A stretch of 64,000 bases of DNA from Clostridia bacterium (GTDB taxonomy: Bacteria > Bacillota_A > Clostridia > Oscillospirales > Acutalibacteraceae): assembly GCA_017397065.1 (NCBI GenBank), contig JAFQKE010000028.1:62001-126000 (forward strand). Direction: 5' to 3'. Shown here in pieces: positions 44,514-53,152 of the stretch. Position 1 is the first letter of the stretch; every line of letters starts with the position of its first letter. The position numbers were made by a program, and so were the translations under genes. The notes beneath the pieces were generated by a model, which was given only the letters and a program-made list of their open reading frames with translations, made no database searches and was not told where the DNA came from.

Positions 44514-44547
44514 TTGATATTATAACAGTTTTTGGTATAATAATCAA
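44514..44547. promoter_or_regulatory. overlapping divergent promoters
   Basis: Plus strand: TTGATA (44514-44519), 16-bp spacer, TATAAT (44536-44541). Minus strand: TTGATT (44547-44542), 17-bp spacer, TATAAT (44524-44519). Each -10 lies inside the other promoter's footprint, so polymerase can use only one at a time. Confidence 0.7.
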
Positions 44548-44578
44548 TGGAATATTTTTAAAAATGAGTGATATTTTT

Positions 44579-45526
44579 ATGAAGATAACGGTGCTGGATG
44601 CGGCAACTTTGGGAAAGGATGTTACCTTTGATAAATGGCAGGCCTTTGGTGAGCTTGATTTACACCAAACCACCCCTGCCGATGAGGTTATAAACCGCCT
44701 TAAAAACAGCGATGTCGCCATTCTTAACAAAACCAAAATAACAAAAGAAGTTTTAACCGCTCTGCCAAGGCTAAGGCTCATTTGCGTAACGGCAACCGGC
44801 TATGATAATATTGACACCGTAGCCTGCAAAAAAAGGGGCGTTGCCGTCTGCAATGTTAAGGGCTACTCCACCCACTCGGTAGCGCAGGTAACCCTGTCGC
44901 TTGTGCTTGCACTTATCACCCATCTGCCCGAGTACAGCCAATCGGTTAAAAGCGGGGATTACACCGCAAGCGGTATTGCAAACAAGCTCACCCCCGTCTT
45001 TCACGAGCTTTATGGCAAAACCTTTGGCGTTGTGGGGCTTGGAAATATAGGCAAGCAGGTTGCACGGGTGGCGGAGGCATTTGGCTGCAGGGTGTTATGC
45101 TTTAAACGCACCCCCGACCCCGATTACAACTGCGTGGATTTAAACACCCTTTTAAGGGAATCGGATGTTGTTACCCTCCACCTTCCCCTGACCGACGAAA
45201 CCTTTAATATTATAGATAAAAACGCCCTTTCGCTTATGAAAAAATCTGCAATACTTGTTAATGCGGCAAGGGGTGCCGTCACAAATGAGCAGGACGTTGC
45301 AAACGCCCTTAAAGATGGCGTTATAGGCGGATTTGCCACCGATGTTTACTCTTTAGAGCCACTGCAAATCGACAGCCCTTTGCAACAGATAAAGGATATG
45401 CCCAACGTGATTTTAACCCCCCATATGGCGTGGGGAGCGTATGAATCCAGAGTCCGTTGCATTGATGAAATCGCAATGAATATTGATGCCTTTTTAAAGG
45501 GCGAAAAACGCAACCGAGTAGATTAA
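44579..45526 (+). CDS. D-2-hydroxyacid dehydrogenase
   Basis: A 315-residue NAD-dependent dehydrogenase of the hydroxypyruvate reductase / glycerate dehydrogenase group. The nucleotide site is VVGLGNIGKQVARV. The catalytic Arg is in NAARGA, Glu in DVYSLEP and His in TPHMAWGA. ATG 44579 is preferred to ATG 44564, since the conserved domain starts at KITVLD, although the ribosome site is weak in either case. It has its own promoter. The substrate may be hydroxypyruvate, glyoxylate or another 2-oxoacid. Confidence 0.9.
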   Translation: MKITVLDAATLGKDVTFDKWQAFGELDLHQTTPADEVINRLKNSDVAILNKTKITKEVLTALPRLRLICVTATGYDNIDTVACKKRGVAVCNVKGYSTHSVAQVTLSLVLALITHLPEYSQSVKSGDYTASGIANKLTPVFHELYGKTFGVVGLGNIGKQVARVAEAFGCRVLCFKRTPDPDYNCVDLNTLLRESDVVTLHLPLTDETFNIIDKNALSLMKKSAILVNAARGAVTNEQDVANALKDGVIGGFATDVYSLEPLQIDSPLQQIKDMPNVILTPHMAWGAYESRVRCIDEIAMNIDAFLKGEKRNRVD

Positions 45527-45529
45527 CGA

Positions 45530-45560
45530 TTTTAAAGATTTTAAAGATTTTAAAGATTTT
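45530..45560. repeat. 9-bp tandem repeat
   Basis: ATTTTAAAG is repeated three times in a row before ATTTTTTAAAAGGAG. It forms the gap ahead of the yfbR-like gene and spaces it from the dehydrogenase gene. Confidence 0.7.
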
Positions 45561-45579
45561 TTAAAAGGAGCAACCCTGA

Positions 45580-46155
45580 ATGAAAAACAACTACTATTCT
45601 ATGCTTTTCAGAATGAAGTACATAAATCGCTGGGCACTTATGAGAAATCTTCGCCCCGAAACACTCAGCGAGCATTCACTAGAAACGGCATTTATTGCCC
45701 ATTGCCTTGCCATTATTGCCAAAAGACGCTTTGGCGAGGATATTAACCCCGAAAAGGTTGCCGTAACCGCCCTTTTTCACGATACGGCAGAGGTTATAAC
45801 AGGGGATTTGCCAACGCCGGTTAAATACTATAATGATGACATAAAATCGGCATACAAAAGCATTGAGGCGGCCGCCGAGGACAAGCTTTTAGAGCTTATT
45901 CCGGAGGATTTAAGGGATGATTTCACCCCGCTTTACCGCCCCGATGAAGCTACCGAAAGATACGTTAAAGCGGCAGATAAATTTTCGGCTTTAATAAAAT
46001 GTCGGGAGGAATTATCGCTTGGAAACAAGGAGTTTGCCGCCGCCGCAAAATCCTCCGAAAAGGTCATAAAGGCACTTAAGCTCCCTGCCGCCGATGTCTT
46101 TTTAAAGGAGTTTGTCCCTGCATTTGAATCAGCCTTAGACGAAAGTATGGAGTAG
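45580..46155 (+). CDS. yfbR: HD-domain 5'-deoxynucleotidase, YfbR-like
   Basis: A 191-residue metal-dependent HD phosphohydrolase close to YfbR, which removes phosphate from deoxyribonucleoside 5'-monophosphates. The metal-binding residues are in LSEHSLETAFIAH (His) and ALFHDTAEVITGDLPTPVKY (His-Asp). The C-terminal Asp lies in KAADKFSALIKC. AAAAGGAGC precedes the ATG. It follows the dehydrogenase by 53 nt and may be co-transcribed. A palindromic hairpin begins at its stop codon. Confidence 0.9.
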   Translation: MKNNYYSMLFRMKYINRWALMRNLRPETLSEHSLETAFIAHCLAIIAKRRFGEDINPEKVAVTALFHDTAEVITGDLPTPVKYYNDDIKSAYKSIEAAAEDKLLELIPEDLRDDFTPLYRPDEATERYVKAADKFSALIKCREELSLGNKEFAAAAKSSEKVIKALKLPAADVFLKEFVPAFESALDESME

Positions 46156-46265
46156 TTTGAAATGCCGTTTGGCATTTCAAACTTGTAGGGGATGGCGCCC
46201 ACGACATCCCTAAAAGAATTTGCACAAATTATAATTTAAATTAGCCTTCCCCATCAAGGGGAAGG
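46155..46265. repeat. hairpin cluster downstream of the yfbR-like gene
   Basis: GTTTGAAATGCC (46155-46166) pairs perfectly with GGCATTTCAAAC (46171-46182). Next comes a GTAGGGGATGGCGCCCACGA repeat (46186-46212), then a GCCTTCCCCATCAAGGGGAA hairpin (46241-46263). The rest of the 275-bp gap holds the next promoter only. Confidence 0.75.
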
Positions 46266-46357
46266 CTATATTTTGAAACTAATTATAGCTAAATAATGAA
46301 CTAAAGTCAATAAATATTAAAAAATGCTGATTTTTTTATTTTTCTTTTAAAAAACTA

Positions 46358-46386
46358 TTGGAGAATCGTCTGTTTTGTGCTATACT
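46358..46386 (+). promoter_or_regulatory. promoter of the M16/lgt/folD run
   Basis: TTGGAG (46358-46363), 17-bp spacer, TATACT (46381-46386). Confidence 0.6.
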
Positions 46387-46429
46387 AGAATAGAATAATT
46401 ATTTGAAACTTCAAGGTCAGGTGAAAATT

Positions 46430-47704
46430 ATGAAATATATAAATATTGCCGATGGAGTTAAGGGACTTTTTTTTGAAAACAATCGCTTTTCTACCACCCA
46501 TATCTCCATAAATTTATATCTTCCCCTTAAAAATGAAACAATCGCCGTCAACGCCCTGCTTCCCTACGTGCTTTCCTCCTGCTGCAAGGAGTACCCCGAT
46601 TTCAGCGCACTCAATCTGCGTCTTTCGGAGCTTTACGGTGCAGATGTTGGTGGCGTTGCCGATAAAATTGGTGATACTCAGATGCTTAAATTCTTCTCCT
46701 TTTGCATAAAGGATGAATTTGTGCCCGAGGCCGTGCCGGTTGCCGAGCAGGCCTGCGATTTGCTTTTCTCTATGCTGTTTGAGCCGTCTGTAAAAAATGA
46801 AAGCTTTATGGAGGCCGACGTTGAAAGAGAACGCCGCTTAACCTTAGAAAAAATCGCCGGTATTATTAACGATAAACGCTCCTACGCCGTAAGCCGTACC
46901 ATTCAGGAAATGTTTAAGGGTGAGGCTTTCGGTCAGCTTAAAACCGGTAGCTATGAGGCGGTTGCCGCCATCTCCGCAAAGGCACTTTACAGTGCTTGGT
47001 GTGACGTGATTTCCACCTCCGAGATTGTGGTTCAGGTTATAGGCAAGCAGATTCCGGACGGACTTTTTGAGCGTCTTGCCCAAAAGCTAAATGGCTTTAA
47101 CCGCAAGGTTATCCCCGTTAAAAAAGCCACCCCAAAAACCCCAAACGCTGAGGTTTTACGCATTGAAGAAAATATGGATGTTTCCCAAGGAAAGCTTGTT
47201 ATGGGCTTTTGCACCGACAAGGTTGGCACCGATGAGGAAACCGCATTTTTAGCCGTTTTTGCCGACCTTTTTGGCGGCGGCCCCTACTCCAAGCTCTTTA
47301 AAAATGTACGTGAAAAATTAAGCCTTTGCTACTACTGTGCCGCAAGACCCAACCGTGCAAAGGGTTATCTTCTGGTAGACTGCGGCGTCGAGCCCGAAAA
47401 CGCCGAGCGTGCCGAAAAAGAGATATTAAATCAGCTTGAAGATATAAAAAATGGTGATTTAACAGCCGAGGATTTAGCGGCCTCCATCCGCAGTCTTAAG
47501 GATAGCCTTATCTGCCTTAATGACAGTCAGTCCGCCCTTGACAATTGGTACAGTATGCGAATCGGCGCTAATCCCCTTTCGCCCGAAGAATACATCTCAG
47601 TAATCGAAAAGGTTACGCTTGAGGACGTTAAAAAAGCGGCAAGTCTTTACACCTTAGATACGGTTTATAAAATTATGCCACAGGTTAAGGAGGGTGAAAA
47701 GTAA
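46430..47704 (+). CDS. yfmF: M16-family peptidase-like protein, YfmF type (no zinc motif)
   Basis: A 424-residue member of the M16 (insulinase/processing peptidase) fold without an HxxEH zinc site; the corresponding region reads NALLPYVLSSCCKEYPD. In Bacillus the partner pair YmfF/YmfH (YfmF/YfmH) is linked to the 5-aminopentanol modification of elongation factor P. ATG 46430 follows AGGTGA by 7 nt, and the conserved YINIADGVKG starts here. Its stop overlaps the start of the active partner (TAATG), so the two should be made in equal amounts and form a heterodimer. Confidence 0.85.
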   Translation: MKYINIADGVKGLFFENNRFSTTHISINLYLPLKNETIAVNALLPYVLSSCCKEYPDFSALNLRLSELYGADVGGVADKIGDTQMLKFFSFCIKDEFVPEAVPVAEQACDLLFSMLFEPSVKNESFMEADVERERRLTLEKIAGIINDKRSYAVSRTIQEMFKGEAFGQLKTGSYEAVAAISAKALYSAWCDVISTSEIVVQVIGKQIPDGLFERLAQKLNGFNRKVIPVKKATPKTPNAEVLRIEENMDVSQGKLVMGFCTDKVGTDEETAFLAVFADLFGGGPYSKLFKNVREKLSLCYYCAARPNRAKGYLLVDCGVEPENAERAEKEILNQLEDIKNGDLTAEDLAASIRSLKDSLICLNDSQSALDNWYSMRIGANPLSPEEYISVIEKVTLEDVKKAASLYTLDTVYKIMPQVKEGEK

Positions 47705-48987
47705 TGGATAAAAGCATTATTAAAAGCGAGCTTATTCAAAAGGAATATATTTTAAACGAGCATCCCTCAGGGCTTAAAATTCTGCTTTACCCTATGAAAG
47801 GCTTTAGCTCAAATTACGGTATTTTCGGCACAAAATACGGTTCGGTTGATAACGCCTATATTGATGAAGATGGCAAAAGAGTAGACCTGCCGGAGGGTAT
47901 TGCCCACTTTTTAGAGCACAAGCTTTTTGAAAGCGAGGATGGCGACGCATTCACAAAGTACGCCAAAACAGGTGCATACTCCAACGCCTACACCTCCTTT
48001 GACCGCACCTGCTACCTTTTCTCCTGCTCCAACCGTTTTTATGATAACCTGAAAATTTTGCTCCGCTTTGTCCGCTCTCCCTTTTTCACCGAGGCAACCG
48101 TAAACAAGGAGCAGGGCATTATAGGTCAGGAAATTCGTATGTATGATGATATGCCCGGCTGGAGGGTTATGTTCAATATGCTGGAGGGTGTTTTCCACAA
48201 CCACCCCGTTCGCATTGACATTGCCGGAACGGTGGAATCAATTGCAAAAATCACCGATAAAACCCTTTACGACTGCTACAACCGTTTTTATGACCTTTCA
48301 AATATGTTTATTGTTCTGGCAGGCGATTTTAACACCGATGAGGTGCTGGATTTCATCTACGCCAACCTGAAAGAATCAGAAAATCCCATAAAATGCTCCT
48401 CGGTAATGCCCGACGAACCACTTTATGTTAAAGAGAATTTTGTAAGCTGTAATCTAGACGTTGCAAAACCTCTTTTCTGCCTTGGCTTTAAAGAGCCCTC
48501 TACCGGCACCACCGCCGATACAAAGCAGCTTGTAGCTATGGAAATTCTGCTTAAAATGCTTGCCGGCTCGGCCTCCCCCCTCTACAAGGAGCTTTTGGAT
48601 GAGGGGCTTATAAATGAGGAATTTTCCTTTGAATATTTCAGCGGTAGAGGCTTTGCTCTGCCTATATTTGAGGGCGAATCAGATAACCCCCAAATGGTTA
48701 TGGATAAAATTTTAAACAAGGTAAACTATTATGCCGAAAACGGACTCGACACAAAGCTTTTTGAGGCTGTTCGCCGTGACCTTTACGGCAGAAGTGTCCG
48801 CCGTTTTGATGCATCTGAAAGCGTTTGCTCAATGCTCACCGATGCAACCGTTCTGGGCTACGACCTTTTTGAGTATTTTGAGATTTTAAACAAAATCACC
48901 CCCGATGATGTTGCCGAACGTCTTTCTGTCTTCAACAAAAAGCAGGCAGTTTTATCGGTTGTAAATCCCATACAGGAGGTTAAATGA
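47704..48987 (+). CDS. yfmH: M16-family zinc peptidase, YfmH type
   Basis: A 427-residue M16 peptidase with the inverted zinc motif HFLEH in EGIAHFLEHKLFE (about residue 68) and a downstream EQGIIGQEIRMY that supplies the third ligand. It is the catalytic partner of the gene before it. The substrate is unknown, although EF-P modification is the family's proposed setting. It overlaps lgt by 4 nt (ATGA). Confidence 0.9.
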   Translation: MDKSIIKSELIQKEYILNEHPSGLKILLYPMKGFSSNYGIFGTKYGSVDNAYIDEDGKRVDLPEGIAHFLEHKLFESEDGDAFTKYAKTGAYSNAYTSFDRTCYLFSCSNRFYDNLKILLRFVRSPFFTEATVNKEQGIIGQEIRMYDDMPGWRVMFNMLEGVFHNHPVRIDIAGTVESIAKITDKTLYDCYNRFYDLSNMFIVLAGDFNTDEVLDFIYANLKESENPIKCSSVMPDEPLYVKENFVSCNLDVAKPLFCLGFKEPSTGTTADTKQLVAMEILLKMLAGSASPLYKELLDEGLINEEFSFEYFSGRGFALPIFEGESDNPQMVMDKILNKVNYYAENGLDTKLFEAVRRDLYGRSVRRFDASESVCSMLTDATVLGYDLFEYFEILNKITPDDVAERLSVFNKKQAVLSVVNPIQEVK

Positions 48988-49964
48988 TTATGCATATTTC
49001 TCTTTTTGGAATTGAATTTGACATTAACCCCATAGCCTTTTCCGTTTTTGGCGCATGGGACGTTTACTGGTACGGTATAATCATCACTACCGGCGTTCTG
49101 CTCGCCTTTTGGTACGGTATGAAAAACGGTAATCGACTTGGAATAAATCCCGACCACATTTTCAACGCATTTATAATTGTACTTCCCGTAAGTATTTTAT
49201 GTGCCCGCTCCTACTACATTATCTTTGACCCCGACGTAACCTTTGCCGAGTTCTTTGGCTCGGGAGGAAAGGGCTTTAGCGGTCTTGCCATCTACGGCGG
49301 AGTTATTGGTGCCGCTATAACAATTTTCATAGTGCAAAGGATTTTTAAATTCAGTATTCTTGCCGCTTTAGACGTTACCTCCATTGGATTTTTAATCGGT
49401 CAGGGCATCGGCCGTTGGGGCAACTTTGTAAATCAAGAGGCATACGGCATAGCAACCGGCAGCGACTGGTTTGGTATGACAGGCAGTAAAATCGCCGCAC
49501 AAACCGGTAGCACCGCATTAGTACATCCCTGCTTTTTGTATGAATCAATTTGGTGCATAATTGGATTTTTTGTGCTTCACCATTTTAGCAAAAAGCGTAA
49601 ATATAAAGGCCAGATTGCCCTTATGTACGGTGCATGGTATGGCTTTGAACGCACCTTTATTGAAATGCTGAGAACCGACAGCCTGTTCCTTGGCAACACC
49701 GGAATCAGGGTTTCAAGTCTGCTTTCGGCTCTGCTGTGTATCGCCTGTGTAACCGCCTTAATTGTTATGCATAAAAAGGAAAAGTCCGATAAGGATAACA
49801 AAGAATATGTTTCGGTTTTTGCCGAGGTTAACGCCGAAGTTGCCAAAGCCGATTTTAAAGAAGAAATTGAAGATGCTGTAACTGCTGAGGAAACTGAAGA
49901 AGTAGAAACTGAAGAAGTAGAAATCGAAAATGCCGAGGCAAACGCAGAATCGGGAGGAAATTAA
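48984..49964 (+). CDS. lgt: prolipoprotein diacylglyceryl transferase
   Basis: A 326-residue membrane enzyme that attaches diacylglycerol to the lipobox cysteine of lipoproteins such as the one encoded at 6914. About seven helices are visible, and GRWGNFVNQEAYG contains the signature Arg, Asn and Glu residues. The last about 55 residues (from KKEKSDKDN) are an acidic, Glu/Val-rich cytoplasmic tail with imperfect EEVET repeats, beyond the normal family end. AGGAGG precedes the ATG inside the yfmH gene. folD begins 2 nt after its stop. Confidence 0.96.
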   Translation: MIMHISLFGIEFDINPIAFSVFGAWDVYWYGIIITTGVLLAFWYGMKNGNRLGINPDHIFNAFIIVLPVSILCARSYYIIFDPDVTFAEFFGSGGKGFSGLAIYGGVIGAAITIFIVQRIFKFSILAALDVTSIGFLIGQGIGRWGNFVNQEAYGIATGSDWFGMTGSKIAAQTGSTALVHPCFLYESIWCIIGFFVLHHFSKKRKYKGQIALMYGAWYGFERTFIEMLRTDSLFLGNTGIRVSSLLSALLCIACVTALIVMHKKEKSDKDNKEYVSVFAEVNAEVAKADFKEEIEDAVTAEETEEVETEEVEIENAEANAESGGN

Positions 49965-49965
49965 A

Positions 49966-50814
49966 ATGAATATTATTGATGGAAAGGCCATATCGGCCAA
50001 AACAAAGGAAGAGCTGAGATTAGAGGTTGCCGCCCTTAAAGAAAAGGGTGTTTCGGTTGGTCTTGCCGTTATTATTGTGGGTGACGACCCGGCCTCCCGA
50101 GTGTATGTAAACAACAAGAAAAAGGCCTGCGAGCTGCTTGGTATTTATTCTGAGGAGTATGCCCTGCCTGCCGAGACCGATATGGATTCGCTTTTGGGTC
50201 TTATCAGCGAGCTTAACGGCCGAAGTGACATAAACGGAATTTTATGCCAGCTGCCCCTCCCCCGTCATTTAGATGAAAAGGCGGTTATAAATGCCATCTC
50301 TCCCGAAAAGGATGTAGATGCCTTTCACCCCGTAAATGTTGGTAAAATTATGATAGGCGATTTTGATTTTCTGCCCTGCACACCGGCAGGCGTTATGCGT
50401 CTTTTAGATGAATCCGGCGTTGAGATTGAGGGTAAAAACTGCGTTGTTATAGGTAGAAGCAACATTGTTGGCAAGCCTATGTCAATGCTGCTTTTACACC
50501 GCAACGCAACCGTTACCATTTGCCACTCCAGAACACAAAATCTAAAGGATGTTACAAGCAAAGCCGATATTCTTGTTGCCGCAGTTGGCAAGGCTAACTT
50601 TGTTACGCCCGATATGGTTAAGGAGGGCGCTGTGGTTATTGACGTTGGTATAAACCGCCTTGATAACGGCAAGCTTTGCGGTGACGTGGATTTTGATGCA
50701 GTGAGTGAAAAATGCTCATTTATCACCCCCGTTCCCGGCGGTGCCGGTCCTATGACCATTGCAATGCTTATGGCAAACACCGTAACGGCCGCCAAAAAGC
50801 AGAACAACCTGTAA
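49966..50814 (+). CDS. folD: methylenetetrahydrofolate dehydrogenase / methenyl-THF cyclohydrolase
   Basis: A 282-residue bifunctional enzyme interconverting 5,10-methylene-, methenyl- and 10-formyl-THF. YVNNKKKACELLGI contains the catalytic Lys, GILCQLPLPRHLD and TPAGVMRLL are folate-site motifs, and GRSNIVGKPMSMLLL with TVTICHSRTQ form the nucleotide site. CGGGAGGAAATT precedes ATG 49966. The enzyme connects to fhs and to the formyl-dependent purine steps elsewhere in the window. Confidence 0.97.
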   Translation: MNIIDGKAISAKTKEELRLEVAALKEKGVSVGLAVIIVGDDPASRVYVNNKKKACELLGIYSEEYALPAETDMDSLLGLISELNGRSDINGILCQLPLPRHLDEKAVINAISPEKDVDAFHPVNVGKIMIGDFDFLPCTPAGVMRLLDESGVEIEGKNCVVIGRSNIVGKPMSMLLLHRNATVTICHSRTQNLKDVTSKADILVAAVGKANFVTPDMVKEGAVVIDVGINRLDNGKLCGDVDFDAVSEKCSFITPVPGGAGPMTIAMLMANTVTAAKKQNNL

Positions 50815-50826
50815 GAGGTGCCGCAG

Positions 50827-51612
50827 ATGACCAAACTCTTAAAATGTCTTTTATCTGCGCTATTATTGGTTTTTATTATTGCTTTTTCGGCTTTGGGCGT
50901 GCTGGCTAAATCCGCCGAGGTTCCCGAGCACGGGCTATCAATAGACCTGCCGGATGATTACACCCTGCTAAATGCCGAAACTGCTGAGGATAATCTCGAC
51001 CTTATTGAATCGTTGGGCTACACGGTTGAATCCTTTAAAAACTACCTGAAATCCTCTGATGTGAATGCGGCCGAGACCCTCTTTTTAGCAATAAACTCCA
51101 ATACTAAGTCCCAAATATCCTTAAAAACCTGGTCTACCGAGTTTTCAAAAAAAATCGAGGACTTCTCACATTTAGACGAAAACTCTCTGCTAAAAACTGC
51201 AAAAGAGCTTATCCTAACCGATAACGCATCTTACAAATCTGTTTTGGCAAACGGTATGAATCTGCTGGAGGTCAGGTTAAACGACAAGGACAGCGGCGGA
51301 GATTTCTGTTCGGTGCAGTACATCACCGTCTGCAACAGCAATTTTTACTCCTTAACCTTTACATTTTCGGGCAAAATAGATGAGCATAAGGTTCAGTCCG
51401 CTTGGGATACGCTGATTACCCTTAAAATAAACACCGAAAAGGAAAAGGCTGTATGGGATGTCAACTCTGTTTTAAATATGGTTCTTTCCTGTGCGGTGAT
51501 TATCATAGCAATATTTGTTGCGGTAATAATTATCATCTCTATAGTTAAGGATATTAAAAAACGTCGCACAGATGAATATGAAACAAGCGATTATATTGCA
51601 CGCAGAAAATAG
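50827..51612 (+). CDS. membrane-anchored exported protein of unknown function
   Basis: A 261-residue protein. An N-terminal signal or anchor (LLSALLLVFIIAFSALGVLA) is followed by an extracellular domain of about 175 residues, which begins with the pattern PEHGLSIDLPDDYTLL. One long hydrophobic helix (about 215-240) and a basic cytoplasmic tail with KDIKKRR come last. ATG 50827 has AGAGGTG 5 nt upstream; the GTG at 50818 has none. It follows folD by 12 nt and so is probably co-transcribed. I do not recognise a family. Confidence 0.75.
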   Translation: MTKLLKCLLSALLLVFIIAFSALGVLAKSAEVPEHGLSIDLPDDYTLLNAETAEDNLDLIESLGYTVESFKNYLKSSDVNAAETLFLAINSNTKSQISLKTWSTEFSKKIEDFSHLDENSLLKTAKELILTDNASYKSVLANGMNLLEVRLNDKDSGGDFCSVQYITVCNSNFYSLTFTFSGKIDEHKVQSAWDTLITLKINTEKEKAVWDVNSVLNMVLSCAVIIIAIFVAVIIIISIVKDIKKRRTDEYETSDYIARRK

Positions 51613-51655
51613 ACCAAAAAGTGCAAAAAATGCAAAAAATGCTTGTTTTTACATC

Positions 51656-51684
51656 TTGCAAAAGCGAACAATATATGTTATTAT
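51656..51684 (+). promoter_or_regulatory. promoter of the hydrogenase-maturation leader
   Basis: TTGCAA (51656-51661), 17-bp spacer, TATTAT (51679-51684). It places the transcript start near 51691, about 140 nt ahead of the first gene. Confidence 0.65.
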
Positions 51685-51691
51685 ATTTATA

Positions 51692-51802
51692 GAAAGCTTA
51701 ATCTGACATAAAGCAGAATTTCGGTTCTCCTGAGTGAAAGAGAGTTAAAATATGGTATTTTTTTATTTGGCTACACCTCAGGAGAAGTGTAGCCATTTTT
51801 TT
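51692..51802 (+). promoter_or_regulatory. probable attenuator / riboswitch-like leader before the hyd maturation genes
   Basis: A terminator hairpin GGCTACAC (51769-51776) / GTGTAGCC (51787-51794) followed by T7 sits 30 nt before the first gene. Its 10-nt loop CTCAGGAGAA (51777-51786) is perfectly complementary to TTCTCCTGAG (51725-51734) earlier in the leader. Pairing of the two would clash with the terminator stem or form a pseudoknot over it. The 5' part does not match a riboswitch class known to me. No leader peptide is evident. Confidence 0.6.
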
Positions 51803-51831
51803 ATAAAATTTTTCAAAAGTGAGGTTTTGTT

Positions 51832-52089
51832 ATGGAAACAAGAGTTGCCGTTATGGGTATTATAGTTGAAGATACCTCATCGGTGGAAGCACTTAACGCT
51901 CTGCTTCACGAATACGGAAAATATATAATTGGCAGAATGGGTCTGCCCTACCGCGAAAAAAACATAAACATTGTATCAATCGCCATTGATGCCCCTCAGG
52001 ATGAAATCTCCTCCCTCTCGGGTAAAATCGGCAGAATAAAGGGAGTAAGCGTTAAAACCGCCTACTCAAATGTTACCGGCAATGAATAA
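51832..52089 (+). CDS. TM1266-type iron-only hydrogenase system regulator
   Basis: An 85-residue ACT-like (ferredoxin-fold) protein. VAVMGIIVEDTSSVEALNALL, LHEYGKYIIGRMGLPY and the C-terminal KIGRIKGVSVKTAYS match the small putative regulator found beside [FeFe]-hydrogenase maturation genes (TM1266 family). It lacks a DNA-binding region, so it probably binds a ligand or a partner. It follows the attenuator and overlaps hydE by 8 nt. AGTGAGGTTTTGTT precedes the ATG. Confidence 0.88.
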   Translation: METRVAVMGIIVEDTSSVEALNALLHEYGKYIIGRMGLPYREKNINIVSIAIDAPQDEISSLSGKIGRIKGVSVKTAYSNVTGNE

Positions 52090-53152
52090 CGCAAAAGCCC
52101 TTTTAGATACTTTAGAAAAAACTCACTCCCTTACCTTAGAGCAATACGAGCAGCTGATACTCGGCTACTCAAAAGAGGTTGCCGCATACGCCGCCGAAAA
52201 GGCTGTTAAGGCAAGGCAGGAGGTTTACGGCAAGGATGTTTTTATTCGTGGTCTTATTGAAATAAGTAATTTTTGCAAAAACGACTGTTACTACTGCGGC
52301 ATTCGTAGGAGTAACAAAAAATGTGAGCGTTACCGCCTTACAAAGGAGGATATTTTATCCTGTGCCGAGCAGGGCTACGCTTTGGGCTTTCGCACCTTTG
52401 TAATGCAGGGCGGCGAGGACGCCCGATTTACAGACGATTTTTTGGTAGATGTTATTAAAGCCTTAAAATCCCTCTACCCCGACTGTGCAATAACGCTTTC
52501 TCTGGGTGAGCGTTCCTTTGAAAGCTACAAGGCATTACGACTGGCCGGTGCCGACCGATATTTACTCCGTCACGAAACGGCCGACAAGGAGCATTATGAA
52601 AAGCTTCATCCAAATGATATGTCCTTTGAAAACCGAATGGAATGTTTAAAAAATCTAAAAAGTCTCGGTTTTCAGGTTGGTGTTGGTTTTATGGTGGGCT
52701 CACCTTGGCAAACATCAAAAACCCTTGCAAAGGATTTAAAATTTATTGAAACCTTTGCTCCCGCTATGTGTGGTATCGGCCCATATCTCACCCACAAGGA
52801 CACCCCCTTTAGTGATATGCCATCGGGCAGTATGGAGCTCACTTTATATCTGCTATCCATCATTCGACTTATTGACCCCACCCTTTTACTGCCGGCAACC
52901 ACCGCTCTCGGCACTATCAAAGAGGGCGGCAGAGAGCTTGGAATTTTAGCAGGCGCAAACGTTGTTATGCCAAATCTTTCCCCCCTTACGGTGCGTAAAA
53001 AATATGAGCTTTATGATAACAAAATCTGCACCGGCGATGAGGCGGCCGAAAGCAAGGCTAACCTTGAAAAAAGTATGGCTGCCATTGGTTACAAAATCGT
53101 CACCGCCCGTGGCGACCACAGACTAAGTCCGATTATTCCGAATAAGATTTAA
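52082..53152 (+). CDS. hydE: [FeFe]-hydrogenase H-cluster maturase HydE (radical SAM)
   Basis: A 356-residue radical-SAM enzyme that takes part in building the [2Fe] subcluster of [FeFe] hydrogenase. EISNFCKNDCYYCGIRR supplies the CxxxCxxC cluster ligands (about residue 65), and MQGGEDARF and LSLGERS follow in the barrel. Start ATG 52082 overlaps the TM1266-type gene by 8 nt; the ATG at 52070 is an alternative. The last ten codons lie inside a 63-bp sequence that is duplicated directly after the gene (53184-53243). Part of the same operon as hydG. Confidence 0.95.
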   Translation: MNNAKALLDTLEKTHSLTLEQYEQLILGYSKEVAAYAAEKAVKARQEVYGKDVFIRGLIEISNFCKNDCYYCGIRRSNKKCERYRLTKEDILSCAEQGYALGFRTFVMQGGEDARFTDDFLVDVIKALKSLYPDCAITLSLGERSFESYKALRLAGADRYLLRHETADKEHYEKLHPNDMSFENRMECLKNLKSLGFQVGVGFMVGSPWQTSKTLAKDLKFIETFAPAMCGIGPYLTHKDTPFSDMPSGSMELTLYLLSIIRLIDPTLLLPATTALGTIKEGGRELGILAGANVVMPNLSPLTVRKKYELYDNKICTGDEAAESKANLEKSMAAIGYKIVTARGDHRLSPIIPNKI

